Below the pieces are notes generated by a model. The model was not told the origin of the DNA, ran no database searches, and saw nothing but the letters and a program-made list of their open reading frames with translations. The position numbers and the translations under genes were made by a program. A stretch of 42,035 bases of DNA from Acidobacteriota bacterium (GTDB lineage Bacteria; Acidobacteriota; Aminicenantia; JBFLYD01): positions 1 through 42,035 of the forward strand of contig JBFLYD010000030.1 in the NCBI GenBank assembly GCA_040756905.1. The letters run 5' to 3'. Of this stretch, positions 1-8,608 are shown one piece after another. How positions within the stretch are numbered: the first letter of the stretch is position 1; every line of letters begins with the position of its first letter.

Positions 1-126
1 ATACAAACGCATTAAATAAATTGTAGGGCAACCCTTTAGAGCCTGCCCCGAACTTGATTCGGGGGTTGCTTAATGCAAGGCTAAAGCCTTGCCCTACATG
101 TAACAATATTTTATGCGTTTGCTATA
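1..126. repeat. MITE-like palindromic repeat, copy 1
   Basis: This is the first of two near-identical copies; the other lies at 38090-38239. The ends are imperfect inverted repeats: the left end has ACAAACGCATTAAATA and the right end is the complement of AGCAAACGCATAAAATA, followed inward on both sides by TTGTAGGGCAA-type arms. The core holds a hairpin, CCCCGAACTTGATTCGGGG, and a second one in GCAAGGCTAAAGCCTTGC. It has no coding capacity. The left edge coincides with the window start, so the element may extend further. The call as a non-autonomous mobile repeat is inference from the two copies and the terminal symmetry. Confidence 0.75.
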
Positions 127-341
127 GATATTTAAGGGACAGCACACTAGTGTCGTGTCACTTAAATATCTTTCGTTATTCTTATGTGACACGACACTTT
201 CCCTATGGGGGCAAGCCCCCCTTAGACGCTTCGCTGAGCACCCTCCAGACATGGGGAAGCCTCTTCCCCATACCCCTTCAGTGTGCTTTAGGAGAAATTC
301 TTTGTTTGCGAAGATATTTATGGGACAGCACACTGAGTTAT
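127..341. repeat. Stacked palindromes and short direct repeats
   Basis: A 44-bp near-perfect palindrome (127-170) is centred between 148 and 149. Its arm word GTGTCGTGTCAC recurs in inverted form at 186-198. Two perfect hairpins follow: GGGGGC-AA-GCCCCC at 207-220 and ATGGGGAAG-CCT-CTTCCCCAT at 251-271. The word GATATTTAAGGGACAGCACACT (127-148) returns with one change at 313-334 as a direct repeat. No credible gene is present; open frames here are short and follow the repeats. The block sits between MITE copy 1 and the 3' end of the TPR gene. Confidence 0.7.
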
Positions 342-1109
342 TTATTTATTCTGTTCCAGAATATTTTTGAGTCTTTCCCTTGTTTCTTGATCCTGAGCAA
401 GGGGAAGGATTTTATTTAAAATCATTAAAGCTTCTTCTTTCTTATCCAATCTTATAAGAATTCTTATTAGATTTTCATTTATTACAACATCATCTGGAGT
501 AAATTCAAGGGCTTTTCTGAATGAATGTTCTGCTTCTTTTAACTTTCCCTTTTCTTGGAGTAAGATACCTCTTAAGTTGTGAGCAATAGAATAGTGGTTT
601 CTTTTTTCTATCGCTAAGTTTATCATTTTAAAGGATTCTTCATAATTTTTTTGAATGTAGTACAATCTTGCAAGGTTGTAATAAGAAATTTCTTTCTGTT
701 GATAATTTTGATCGGATATCACTTTCTCAAACTCTTTTTTTGCTCTCTCAAAATCTCCTTTCTCCTGATAAATAATTCCTAAATTGTTATGAACCTCGGT
801 AAACTCTGGATTTATACCCAAAGATTTTTCAAAATATGAAATTGCCTTATCCCATTCTCTTTTTATTGTGTATGATAAGCCAAGGGCATTGTATGTCTTA
901 TAATTTTTAGGATCCAGTTGAGCACATTTTTGTAAATGGATTATCGCAAGATCTATCTTTCCCTCATTCAGGAATAAAAGCCCCATGTTTAACTGATACA
1001 AAGGATCTTTTTCTCTTTTTTTAATCAGGTTAACCTGGGAGGGTACACAGAGATAGAATAGAATTAAGAAAGCACACACAAAAGAATATATTAATAATTT
1101 TTTATTCAT
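342..1109 (-). CDS. TPR-repeat protein, membrane-anchored
   Basis: The product has an N-terminal hydrophobic segment (about residues 4-22) that looks like a signal anchor. It is followed by about five or six tetratricopeptide repeats with the usual W/L-G-Y-A-F-P spacing, for example around NAYNALGLSYTIKREWDKAI-like and HNNLGIIYQEKGDFERAKKE units. TPRs are protein-interaction scaffolds; no enzymatic motif is visible. I chose the ATG at 1109 because it puts the hydrophobic segment at the very N-terminus and avoids overlap with the upstream cyclase gene; an ATG at 1139 in the same frame would add ten residues and overlap that gene by 19 bases. It is the last gene of the 9862-to-342 run and may work with the FHA-cyclase. 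The specific role is unknown. Confidence 0.8.
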   Translation of the reverse strand: MNKKLLIYSFVCAFLILFYLCVPSQVNLIKKREKDPLYQLNMGLLFLNEGKIDLAIIHLQKCAQLDPKNYKTYNALGLSYTIKREWDKAISYFEKSLGINPEFTEVHNNLGIIYQEKGDFERAKKEFEKVISDQNYQQKEISYYNLARLYYIQKNYEESFKMINLAIEKRNHYSIAHNLRGILLQEKGKLKEAEHSFRKALEFTPDDVVINENLIRILIRLDKKEEALMILNKILPLAQDQETRERLKNILEQNK

Positions 1110-1120
1110 AAAATTAAAGT

Positions 1121-2650
1121 TTATTCTACTACCTCCCATACTCTTACATATCTTTTTATACCTTCAATCTTTCTCTCACCTAAAAAATTTGTTTTGAATT
1201 TATCTCTTATAAGATTATATGTATTTTCTCCTATTATTAATTGATTTGGCTCTGCGATAGCGTTCTGAAAACGAGATGCAAGGTTTACCGTATCTCCAAT
1301 GCATGTATATTCCATTCTTTTAAGCGAACCAAAATCACCCACGATTGCTTTGCCACTATTGATTCCGATTCTGACCTTTATTTCTTTTTTAAAGGCAGAT
1401 TCCATATTTATTTTCTTTGTTTTTCTTATCATTTCCAATCCAGTTTTAGCAGCTCTTTCTGCGTGATTTATCTGGGAAAATGGGGCTCCGAATATAGCCA
1501 TCAGTCCATCTCCAAGATATTTATCGAGCGTCCCTTCGTTTTCAAAAATTATTTCGGTCATTTCTGAAAAAAAATAATTCAAAAGTAGGCCGACTTCAGA
1601 GGGCTCTAATTCTTCAGAAATTGAAGTAAACCCCACAATGTCAAGAAACAAAACAGAAACATCCTTTTCTGAAAATCCCAATTTTTGCTGGGTTAGCTCC
1701 ATAAGTCTTGAGACAATACCTGGAGAATGATATCTCTCCAGTTTCTCTCTCATTTTAATCTCTTCTGCTAATTTTTGTGTTAAGTCAAACTCATGGAGCG
1801 CTATCCCTGCGTAATTTGCTAAAATTGATAAAATTTCTAAATGTTCATTTGATAATTTATTTCTTTCATCGCGGGAGTCAGCATATATAAGACCGAGAAC
1901 CGAATCCTCGATCCATAAAGGTACACTTATGGCCGATTTAATTCCGTATATTCTTATGCTTTCAGCTTCATCAAATCTGTGATCAATCGATGAGCCAGAA
2001 AAGAGGATAGCAACTTTTTCATTAATTGATTTATTTACAATGGTTTTACTCAAAGAAAGTTTTCTCTCCCTTTCCACTTTTTGCAAAAAAATTATGGGTT
2101 CAAGGCTATTATTTTCCTTGCTTAATAGTAAAATTGATACTCTTTCGGAAGGGGTAAGTTCAAAAATTGAATTCACAAGATATTTTAATATTTCTTCCTG
2201 ATTCTTTATTGATATCAAACTTTTGCCAAACTTCAGAATTCCTCCTAAAAGTTTTATCTTTTCTTTTTCCACTATTTCTCCCTTTATGAGAGGAGAGACT
2301 TCGTCAACAGATTTTATCATTGTAACCCATGAATCTGCTTCTTCTGTGATTTCAACCTCTGATTCCCTTTGAGAAACTTTTATTTCAAATTTACCTAATT
2401 TTATGGTATCACCTGATTCAATTATAGATTCTTTTATTTTTTTTGAATTTAAGAATGTTCCGTTCTTGCTATCTAAGTCTTTTATCCGAAAAGTATCCCC
2501 TTCTTTTATTATTTCTGCATGATGACGGGACACTGATATATCAGGAATGACCACGTCATTTCCTGAAGCTCTTCCAAGAGAAGTTTTTTTCTTTTCGAGA
2601 ATGTAATGAATTTCTTTACTATCTATTTTATAAGAAATATAGAGAGTCAT
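1121..2650 (-). CDS. FHA-GAF-class III adenylate cyclase
   Basis: Three domains can be read in order. An FHA phosphothreonine-binding domain covers about 1-95, with GR at 26-27, SRHHAE at 41-46 and KNGTFLN at 62-68. A GAF-type sensor covers about 145-290 (ISVPLWIEDSVLGLIYADS). A class III nucleotide cyclase covers about 328-509. In the cyclase the metal aspartates are D337 (LDIVGFTS) and D381 (LGDGLMA). The transition-state pair is N456/R460 (VNLASR), and the purine-selecting pair is K377 and T449, the Lys/Thr combination of class IIIb adenylate cyclases. The enzyme should therefore make cAMP, with output tuned by a phosphoprotein and a small-molecule signal. Its start overlaps the gpsA stop by four bases (ATGA), so the two are translationally coupled. 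The signals sensed are unknown. Confidence 0.9.
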   Translation of the reverse strand: MTLYISYKIDSKEIHYILEKKKTSLGRASGNDVVIPDISVSRHHAEIIKEGDTFRIKDLDSKNGTFLNSKKIKESIIESGDTIKLGKFEIKVSQRESEVEITEEADSWVTMIKSVDEVSPLIKGEIVEKEKIKLLGGILKFGKSLISIKNQEEILKYLVNSIFELTPSERVSILLLSKENNSLEPIIFLQKVERERKLSLSKTIVNKSINEKVAILFSGSSIDHRFDEAESIRIYGIKSAISVPLWIEDSVLGLIYADSRDERNKLSNEHLEILSILANYAGIALHEFDLTQKLAEEIKMREKLERYHSPGIVSRLMELTQQKLGFSEKDVSVLFLDIVGFTSISEELEPSEVGLLLNYFFSEMTEIIFENEGTLDKYLGDGLMAIFGAPFSQINHAERAAKTGLEMIRKTKKINMESAFKKEIKVRIGINSGKAIVGDFGSLKRMEYTCIGDTVNLASRFQNAIAEPNQLIIGENTYNLIRDKFKTNFLGERKIEGIKRYVRVWEVVE

Positions 2651-3636
2651 TCTTCTTTCAATTTTCTTGTCATTAGCTCAGATATAGCAACTTTTATATC
2701 CTTTCCTTCATAAAGGGTTTCATATATTTTTTCTGTTATAGGCATTTCAATTTTATTTATTTCGGATAATTTCTTAGCCACATACGTTGAAGTGACACCC
2801 TCTGCAACCTGACCTGAATCAAGAATAATTTCATCTAATTTTTTTCCTCTTGCTAATTCGATTCCTATCTTTCTGTTCCTGCTCAACTCCCCTGTACATG
2901 TTAAAATCAAATCGCCAATCCCTGCCAGTCCATAGAATGTTTTCCTTTTAGCTCCCATTTTTATTCCGAGTCTTGAAATTTCTGCAATTCCTCGAGTCAT
3001 TAAACTTGCTAATGCATTATAACCCATAGAGAGACCTGAAACAATTCCTGCAGCAATGGCAATCACATTTTTTAAACCCCCTGCTAATTCAACCCCTTTT
3101 ACATCTGAATTCGTATAGATACGAAATTGAGAAGAAGAAATCTGGCTTTGGATGAATTTCATTAATTTTTTATTTTTTGATGCTACTACAACTGCGGTGG
3201 GATATCCCTTTGCAACTTCTCTTGAGAAACTTGGACCTGAAAGCACAGCGATAGGAGGTGATGGAATAAAAATTTCTTCCATTAATTCTGAGATTCTTTT
3301 TAGTGATATGACATCGAACCCCTTTGTTAAACTTATTAACGGTACATCTTTTTTTATAAAAGGAGAGGTTTGTTGAAATAGATCTCTGCAGAATTTAGAT
3401 GGCACTGCAAAAAAAATAACTTCAGCATCAGAAAAAACTTCTTTGAAATCTCCGGTTGGTTTTAATGAATCTGGCAGGATAAATCCTGGGAGAAAAATAT
3501 TATTTTCTCTGTATTTTTTTATGTATTCCACAATATCTTCTTCTCGAACCCATAGATTTATCCTATATCCAAGACGGGTTAAATAAAGAGAGAATGCTGT
3601 TCCCCAGGAGCCTCCGCCTATTACTGAAATTTTCAT
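2647..3636 (-). CDS. gpsA: Glycerol-3-phosphate dehydrogenase [NAD(P)+]
   Basis: This cytosolic enzyme reduces dihydroxyacetone phosphate to sn-glycerol 3-phosphate, the backbone for phospholipid synthesis. The N-terminal Rossmann motif is VIGGGSWG (residues 5-12). The substrate region contains LTKG near K105 and SGPSFSREVAKG (133-144), and the catalytic lysine is K189 in GGLKNVIA. The length of 329 residues is normal for the family. The ATG at 3636 has a GGAAGG ribosome site directly upstream. It lies in the same transcriptional run as pgpA, another phospholipid gene, and overlaps the cyclase gene downstream by four bases. Confidence 0.96.
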   Translation of the reverse strand: MKISVIGGGSWGTAFSLYLTRLGYRINLWVREEDIVEYIKKYRENNIFLPGFILPDSLKPTGDFKEVFSDAEVIFFAVPSKFCRDLFQQTSPFIKKDVPLISLTKGFDVISLKRISELMEEIFIPSPPIAVLSGPSFSREVAKGYPTAVVVASKNKKLMKFIQSQISSSQFRIYTNSDVKGVELAGGLKNVIAIAAGIVSGLSMGYNALASLMTRGIAEISRLGIKMGAKRKTFYGLAGIGDLILTCTGELSRNRKIGIELARGKKLDEIILDSGQVAEGVTSTYVAKKLSEINKIEMPITEKIYETLYEGKDIKVAISELMTRKLKEE

Positions 3637-3663
3637 CCTTCCCAGTCCTTTTGAAATTTTATG

Positions 3664-4227
3664 TCAAGCATTTTGTAAAGGGGATTTTTCCAATGGAATG
3701 TATTGTGCTCCATCAGGTTTCAATATGCTTCTGAATAAGATAATTTCTTTTACTTTTATTTTACCAAACAATGTTTCTCTTTCCTTTTCTATCACATCAA
3801 GAATTTTGGTGATATGTTTGGAATCTTTTACCCGTCCTATAGTAATGTGGGGAGAAAACTTTCTTGTTTCTCTCTGAAAGCTCAGTTTTTCCATCTCTTC
3901 TTCTATGTTTTCCTGTAGCCGCTTTAAATTAGTTTCCTCTTTTATTCCTATCCATATCACCCTTGGAGATTTTGATCTTTCAGGAAAAGTTCCCATTCCC
4001 TGAACAATAAGAGAGAAAGAAGGTATGCTTTCAGATATTTTTTTCAATTTATTATTGATTAAATTTAGTTTGTTCTCGTCTATCTCCCCAAGAAACTTGA
4101 GTGTCAGATGTATTCCCTCCTCTCTTATCCATTTAATATTTGCTTCAAATTTTTTTAATACATCTATTTTTTCATAAATCAATTTTTTTATTTCTTCTGG
4201 AAAATCGATGGCTATGAATGTTCTCAT
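3664..4227 (-). CDS. thpR: RNA 2',3'-cyclic phosphodiesterase
   Basis: This is a member of the 2H phosphoesterase family (LigT/ThpR), which opens 2',3'-cyclic phosphate ends of RNA and can ligate tRNA halves in vitro. The two signature HxTx motifs are clear: HLTL at residues 40-43 and HITI at 127-130. The start MRTFIAIDFP is typical. The length of 187 residues is normal. It sits 18 bases after cinA and 27 bases before gpsA in the same run; cinA-thpR adjacency is common in bacteria. The physiological RNA substrate is not established for the family. Confidence 0.93.
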   Translation of the reverse strand: MRTFIAIDFPEEIKKLIYEKIDVLKKFEANIKWIREEGIHLTLKFLGEIDENKLNLINNKLKKISESIPSFSLIVQGMGTFPERSKSPRVIWIGIKEETNLKRLQENIEEEMEKLSFQRETRKFSPHITIGRVKDSKHITKILDVIEKERETLFGKIKVKEIILFRSILKPDGAQYIPLEKSPLQNA

Positions 4228-4245
4228 TAAATGATCAAATCAATA

Positions 4246-5499
4246 TCATGTTTTATAATTACTTTTTTCTATTATATGTCTTCTCAGCATGTCTAAAGCT
4301 TTTTGAGTAGCCTGAAATTTTATTTGAGACCTTGTTCCAAAAAATTGATTTTTTGAATGTTTATAGCCTCCTTCAAATGAAAGAGCAACATGGACAAGAC
4401 CCACTGGCTTTTCTTTGGTTGAACCAGCAGGTCCTGCAATTCCAGTTATGCCAATTCCATATGTAGTTTTACTTTTTTTTCTGATGCTTTCAGCCATAGC
4501 AATCGATACTTCCCGACTGACAGCTCCATGTATTTCTAAAAGTTTTTTTTCTACGTCAATCATTTCAACTTTAGATTGATTTGAATAACATATTATGCCC
4601 CTTTCGAAATAATCTGAACTTCCTGGTACATCTGTAATTCTTGATGAAAGGAGGCCCCCTGTGCATGATTCAGCAATTGCTAAAGTTTCATTTCTTTCCC
4701 TCAGGAGTTCACCCAAATGTTCTTCAAGAGATTTTTCAGAAGTGGAAAATACATTATCACCGAGCCTTTCTTTAAATTTTAAAGCTAACCCTTCTACCGT
4801 CTCTTCAGCTTCACTCTGGCTTTTTTTACTCCTTCCAAGAATGTGTATTTCGATTTGTCCAGGATAAGCAAGGAGAGTTACCCTTGGATTTTTAATGTTT
4901 CGATAGATATCAGATATCATTGAATCGGTTTCAGATTCGCTCAATCCTGCAATTTTTAAAGTTTTTCTTGAGATATGATATGGAGCTAATTTTCTCAGTT
5001 TAGGAATCACATATTTTTCCATCATCGGGATTAACTCAGAAGGAGGACCTGGCAAAATTGCAATTTTGTTCGATTCATCTTCTATCCACATCCCAGGAGC
5101 AATACCTACTTCATTATCCAGTATTTCAGCTCCCTCAAGGAAAAAAGCCTGTCTTACATTGATTTCAGGCATTTCAATTCCTTTTTTCTTAAATCTTTCT
5201 TTTATCTTATGAAGGATTTCTTCTGAAAATATTAATTTTTTAGCAAGAGCTTTTGAGAAAGCACTTTTTGTAATGTCATCTTCAGTTGGTCCAAGTCCTC
5301 CTGTGGTTATTAATATCGGAACTCTCGATGTCGCTATTTTTATTGAATTTATAATATCGTCTTCATTATCTCCAACCGTGGTTTTAAATCCGACGATAAT
5401 TCCATTTTCTTCGAGCTTCCTTGTTAAATACATTGAATTAGTTTCTGTAAAATAAAACGAAAGAAGTTCTGATCCGATTGTAATTATTTCAGCTCTCAT
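4246..5499 (-). CDS. cinA: CinA: NMN deamidase / ADP-ribose pyrophosphatase family
   Basis: The protein is full length with two domains. The N-terminal part (about 1-170) is a MoCF-binding-like (COG1058) domain with TTGGLGPTEDD at 65-75 and LPGPPSEL at 149-156. The C-terminal part (about 255-410) is the CinA amidohydrolase domain with AESCTGGLLSSR (276-287) and GITGIAGPAGS. In characterised members the C-terminal domain deamidates nicotinamide mononucleotide to recycle pyridine nucleotides, and the N-terminal domain hydrolyses ADP-ribose. The ATG overlaps the pgpA stop by four bases. The link to NAD recycling fits the presence of nadD and NAD synthase elsewhere in the window, though they are not in the same operon. 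Confidence 0.94.
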   Translation of the reverse strand: MRAEIITIGSELLSFYFTETNSMYLTRKLEENGIIVGFKTTVGDNEDDIINSIKIATSRVPILITTGGLGPTEDDITKSAFSKALAKKLIFSEEILHKIKERFKKKGIEMPEINVRQAFFLEGAEILDNEVGIAPGMWIEDESNKIAILPGPPSELIPMMEKYVIPKLRKLAPYHISRKTLKIAGLSESETDSMISDIYRNIKNPRVTLLAYPGQIEIHILGRSKKSQSEAEETVEGLALKFKERLGDNVFSTSEKSLEEHLGELLRERNETLAIAESCTGGLLSSRITDVPGSSDYFERGIICYSNQSKVEMIDVEKKLLEIHGAVSREVSIAMAESIRKKSKTTYGIGITGIAGPAGSTKEKPVGLVHVALSFEGGYKHSKNQFFGTRSQIKFQATQKALDMLRRHIIEKSNYKT

Positions 5500-5948
5500 T
5501 TGAAAATTGTAATTAATATTCGAAGGAAAATGTTTGCCCAGATTCCAGCAAATACATCATCAAGGACTATGCCCCATCCGCCATTTAGCCTTTGGAGATA
5601 TCTTGCTGGAAAAGGTTTTGCGATATCAAAGAATCTGAAAAGTATAAAGCCAAGCAGTACATTCTTCTGAGTTGCAGGTATCATAAAAAGAGATACAATC
5701 TGACCTATTACTTCATCAATGACAATCGGCTTTGCGTCCTTTTTGAGAAAATATTTTTCAGATGCGGTGGAAGTAGGAATTCCTGTCACGGTAAGAAAAA
5801 GAATTAATATCAGAATTAGAATATTAGGTTGATTTCTTAAAAAGAAATAATATAAAGCTGCAGAAATAAAACTTGCTGTTGTTCCTGGGATGAGAGGAAA
5901 GTAACCAACTCCAAAAAATGTGGAAACCAATCTGCTTAGATTATTCAC
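5496..5948 (-). CDS. pgpA: Phosphatidylglycerophosphatase A
   Basis: This integral membrane enzyme dephosphorylates phosphatidylglycerol phosphate to phosphatidylglycerol. The family signature is visible near the N-terminus (GVGYFPLIPGTTAS) and in the acidic patch KPIVIDEVIGQIVSL, with DDVFAGIWAN near the C-terminus. Several hydrophobic segments span the chain. The start is a GTG at 5948, lying inside the last codons of rimO (8-base overlap), so translation probably depends on rimO. The length of 150 residues is typical. An ATG start would lose the conserved N-terminal part. Confidence 0.92.
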   Translation of the reverse strand: MNNLSRLVSTFFGVGYFPLIPGTTASFISAALYYFFLRNQPNILILILILFLTVTGIPTSTASEKYFLKKDAKPIVIDEVIGQIVSLFMIPATQKNVLLGFILFRFFDIAKPFPARYLQRLNGGWGIVLDDVFAGIWANIFLRILITIFK

Positions 5949-7248
5949 CTATGATTTTCCCGAAAAGGTCATGGTATCCAATTTTCTCGACTTTTGCTGT
6001 TAAGAAGTCTTTTTTTATAAACCTGTTTTTCCTTGCATAAAAATAACCATCTACTTCAGGAGCCTGAACTTTGGTTCTTCCTATAAAATAATTGGGGTTT
6101 TCATCGGAGGTGCCCTCGATTAGAATTTTCATTTCTTTTCCGAGCAGCGTTGCGTTTTTCTCAAGGGATATTTCTTTCTGGAGTCTAAGAAGAATGTTTT
6201 TTCTCCTCATTTTTTCTTCTTTTGGGATTGGGTCTCCTAAATGTTCAGCTTTTGTTCCGTTTTCTTTTGAATAAGTGAAAACCCCAAGCCGATCAAATCT
6301 TGCTTCTTTGATGAAATCAATCAAATTCGAAAATTCATTTTCTCCTTCCCCAGGAAATCCCACAATGATTGATGTTCTGATAACAATGTCTGGCACTTCT
6401 TTCCTAACTTTTTCTAAAAATTTTAAAATCTTTTTCCCATCCATCCCCCTTCCCATTTTCTTTAAAATTTTTTCTTCAGAGTGCTGCACAGGTATGTCAA
6501 GATATGGACAGATTTTCTCTTCCTTCAACGTATCTAAAAGAGAATCATAAACTTCATCTGGATATCCATAGAGTATTCTAATCCATTCGATTCCTTTTAC
6601 GTTCGATAATTTTTTAAGAAGTTTTAAAAGACCATGTTTCAACGCCAAATCTCTTCCGTAGGAAGTTGTATCCTGAGAAATTAGATTTATCTCTTTTATT
6701 CCTCTGTTTGCTAAAATTTCCGCTTCCCTTACAATAGAATCAATTGTTCTTGACCGAAAATCACCTTTTATCGAGGGAATCGAGCAGAATGAACAGGAAT
6801 GGGAACATCCCTCTGCTATTTTAATGTATGTCCAGTTTTTTGGAGTGGAAAGTAATCGCGGAGATTTTTCTGAGTAGATGTAAGGAGTTGAAGAGAAGGG
6901 TTTTTGTTTTTTTTCCAGTATATCAACAATTCTTTCCACATCATTTACTCCGAGAAAAACGTCCACATCAGGGAATTCATATTTTAAAGAGTTTTTGTAT
7001 CTTTCAGACATACACCCCGTAATAACTATTCTTTTATTTTCTTTTTTAAGAGGCAGAACCTCTAAGATGGCCTCCCTTGATTCCTTTCTCGCCTCATCGA
7101 TAAACCCGCAGGTATTTATTATTATTGTGTCGGCTTCGTTTATCTTATTTGTTATTTCATAACCTTTTTTTTTGAGCGTTCCGAGCATCACCTCAGAATC
7201 CACAGTATTTTTTGCACATCCTAAAGATATGATTCCTACTTTATTCAT
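5941..7248 (-). CDS. rimO: Ribosomal protein S12 methylthiotransferase RimO
   Basis: This is a methylthiotransferase of the MiaB/RimO/MtaB group, which adds a methylthio group to an aspartate of ribosomal protein S12. The UPF0004 domain has its three cluster cysteines at C11, C47 and C79. The radical SAM domain has CxxxCxxC at C148, C152 and C155 ([17 protein letters not shown]), and a C-terminal TRAM domain follows (about 370-435). The opening [19 protein letters not shown] is characteristic of RimO rather than MiaB. It overlaps the asnS stop by four bases. A paralogue acting on tRNA (mtaB) lies at 12072. Confidence 0.96.
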   Translation of the reverse strand: MNKVGIISLGCAKNTVDSEVMLGTLKKKGYEITNKINEADTIIINTCGFIDEARKESREAILEVLPLKKENKRIVITGCMSERYKNSLKYEFPDVDVFLGVNDVERIVDILEKKQKPFSSTPYIYSEKSPRLLSTPKNWTYIKIAEGCSHSCSFCSIPSIKGDFRSRTIDSIVREAEILANRGIKEINLISQDTTSYGRDLALKHGLLKLLKKLSNVKGIEWIRILYGYPDEVYDSLLDTLKEEKICPYLDIPVQHSEEKILKKMGRGMDGKKILKFLEKVRKEVPDIVIRTSIIVGFPGEGENEFSNLIDFIKEARFDRLGVFTYSKENGTKAEHLGDPIPKEEKMRRKNILLRLQKEISLEKNATLLGKEMKILIEGTSDENPNYFIGRTKVQAPEVDGYFYARKNRFIKKDFLTAKVEKIGYHDLFGKIIGE

Positions 7249-8540
7249 GGATATATTCTGTAGAGAAGCCTTGGATAGGGAATTGTTTCTCTTATATGCT
7301 CAATTTTGCATATCCAGGCAACTGTTCTTTCAAGTCCAAGGCCAAACCCTGCATGGGGAACTGAGCCAAACCTTCTTAAATCTATATACCATTCATAATT
7401 TTCTCTTGGAAGGTTGAATTCTTCCATTCTCTTTAAAAGGACATTTTTGTCATGAATTCTTTGGCTACCTCCGATAATTTCGCCGTAGCCTTCGGGTGCT
7501 AACATATCCATGCAGAGGGCTAAATCAGGCCTTTCTGAGTCTGGCTCCATGTAAAATGCCTTAATCTTTGCTGGATAATGAGTGATTACAACTGGCTTTT
7601 CGAATGATTCTGAGATTATGGTCTCTTCGTCTCCACCCAGGTCATCACCCCATTTTATTCCAGAACCTTTTTTGTGGAGGATTTCTACAGCATCATCGTA
7701 TCGGATTTTTGGAAAGGGTTTTTTTATAATTTCAAGTTTTTTTGTGTCTCTGTTGAGAGTTTCAAGCTCTTTTTTGTTTTTCTCTAAGACCTTTTCAACT
7801 ATGTATACGATTAAGTCTTCTCCAAGGTTAATGATATATTCAAGATCAGCATAGGCAATTTCAGGCTCTGCCATCCAGAATTCCATAAGATGTCTTCGAG
7901 TTTTACTTCTTTCAGCTCTAAAAGTAGGCCCAAAGCAATAAACCTTGCCAAAAGCCATGGCATTTGCTTCATTGTAAAGCTGACCACTCTGGGTTAGAAA
8001 AGCTTTCTCATCGAAATAATTGGTTTCGAATAAAGTTGTGGTTCCTTCACAGGCTGCTGGAGTTAAGATTGGAGTGTCAAGAAGAATGAATCCATTTCCA
8101 TCAAAAAAATCTTTGATGGCTTTTATTATCGTAGCCCTTATCCTCAACACGGCATGTTGTCTTGATGAACGTAACCAGAGATGTCTATGATTCATAAGAA
8201 AAGCAATACCATGTTCTTTTGGTGTTATTGGATATTCATCTGCTATCTGGATAATTTTTATGTCAGAAACTTCTAACTCATATCCTCCAGGAGCTCTTTT
8301 ATCTTCTCTGGGTTTTCCTGTGACTATTAATGATGATTCCTGAGTTAAACTATCAAAAGTTTCAAATATGGGGTCATCTTTATTTTCTCTTGATACAACA
8401 CATTGAATTAATCCAGTGCCATCCCTGACTAAAAGGAATCTTATTTTCCCGCTTGACCTTTTATTATAGACCCATCCCTTTATTGTTATTTCTTCAGCTA
8501 AATGTTCTCCAATATTTTCAATGTATACCCATTTTGCCAT
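7245..8540 (-). CDS. asnS: Asparaginyl-tRNA synthetase
   Basis: This class IIb aminoacyl-tRNA synthetase charges tRNA-Asn. An OB-fold anticodon-binding domain fills about residues 15-105 ([24 protein letters not shown]). The catalytic core has motif 2 at [12 protein letters not shown] (207-218) and motif 3 at [12 protein letters not shown] (about 398-409). The sequence following motif 2, MEFWMAEPE, points to AsnRS rather than AspRS. The length of 431 residues is normal. Having AsnRS suggests direct Asn-tRNA formation instead of, or alongside, the transamidation route. It is separated from the upstream transporter by 68 bases and coupled to rimO downstream. Confidence 0.95.
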   Translation of the reverse strand: MAKWVYIENIGEHLAEEITIKGWVYNKRSSGKIRFLLVRDGTGLIQCVVSRENKDDPIFETFDSLTQESSLIVTGKPREDKRAPGGYELEVSDIKIIQIADEYPITPKEHGIAFLMNHRHLWLRSSRQHAVLRIRATIIKAIKDFFDGNGFILLDTPILTPAACEGTTTLFETNYFDEKAFLTQSGQLYNEANAMAFGKVYCFGPTFRAERSKTRRHLMEFWMAEPEIAYADLEYIINLGEDLIVYIVEKVLEKNKKELETLNRDTKKLEIIKKPFPKIRYDDAVEILHKKGSGIKWGDDLGGDEETIISESFEKPVVITHYPAKIKAFYMEPDSERPDLALCMDMLAPEGYGEIIGGSQRIHDKNVLLKRMEEFNLPRENYEWYIDLRRFGSVPHAGFGLGLERTVAWICKIEHIRETIPYPRLLYRIYP

Positions 8541-8608
8541 AAAGAAATTATAAATTAACTTTACTGATTAATTCAATTAAAAAAGAGTCAGTTACTAATT
8601 GATTAAGT

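Noticed and set aside
54-419. A 121-codon open frame on the plus strand over the first repeats
   Set aside because: It consists of MITE copy 1, the palindrome cluster and the antisense of the TPR gene end; it has no ribosome site and its composition follows the repeats.
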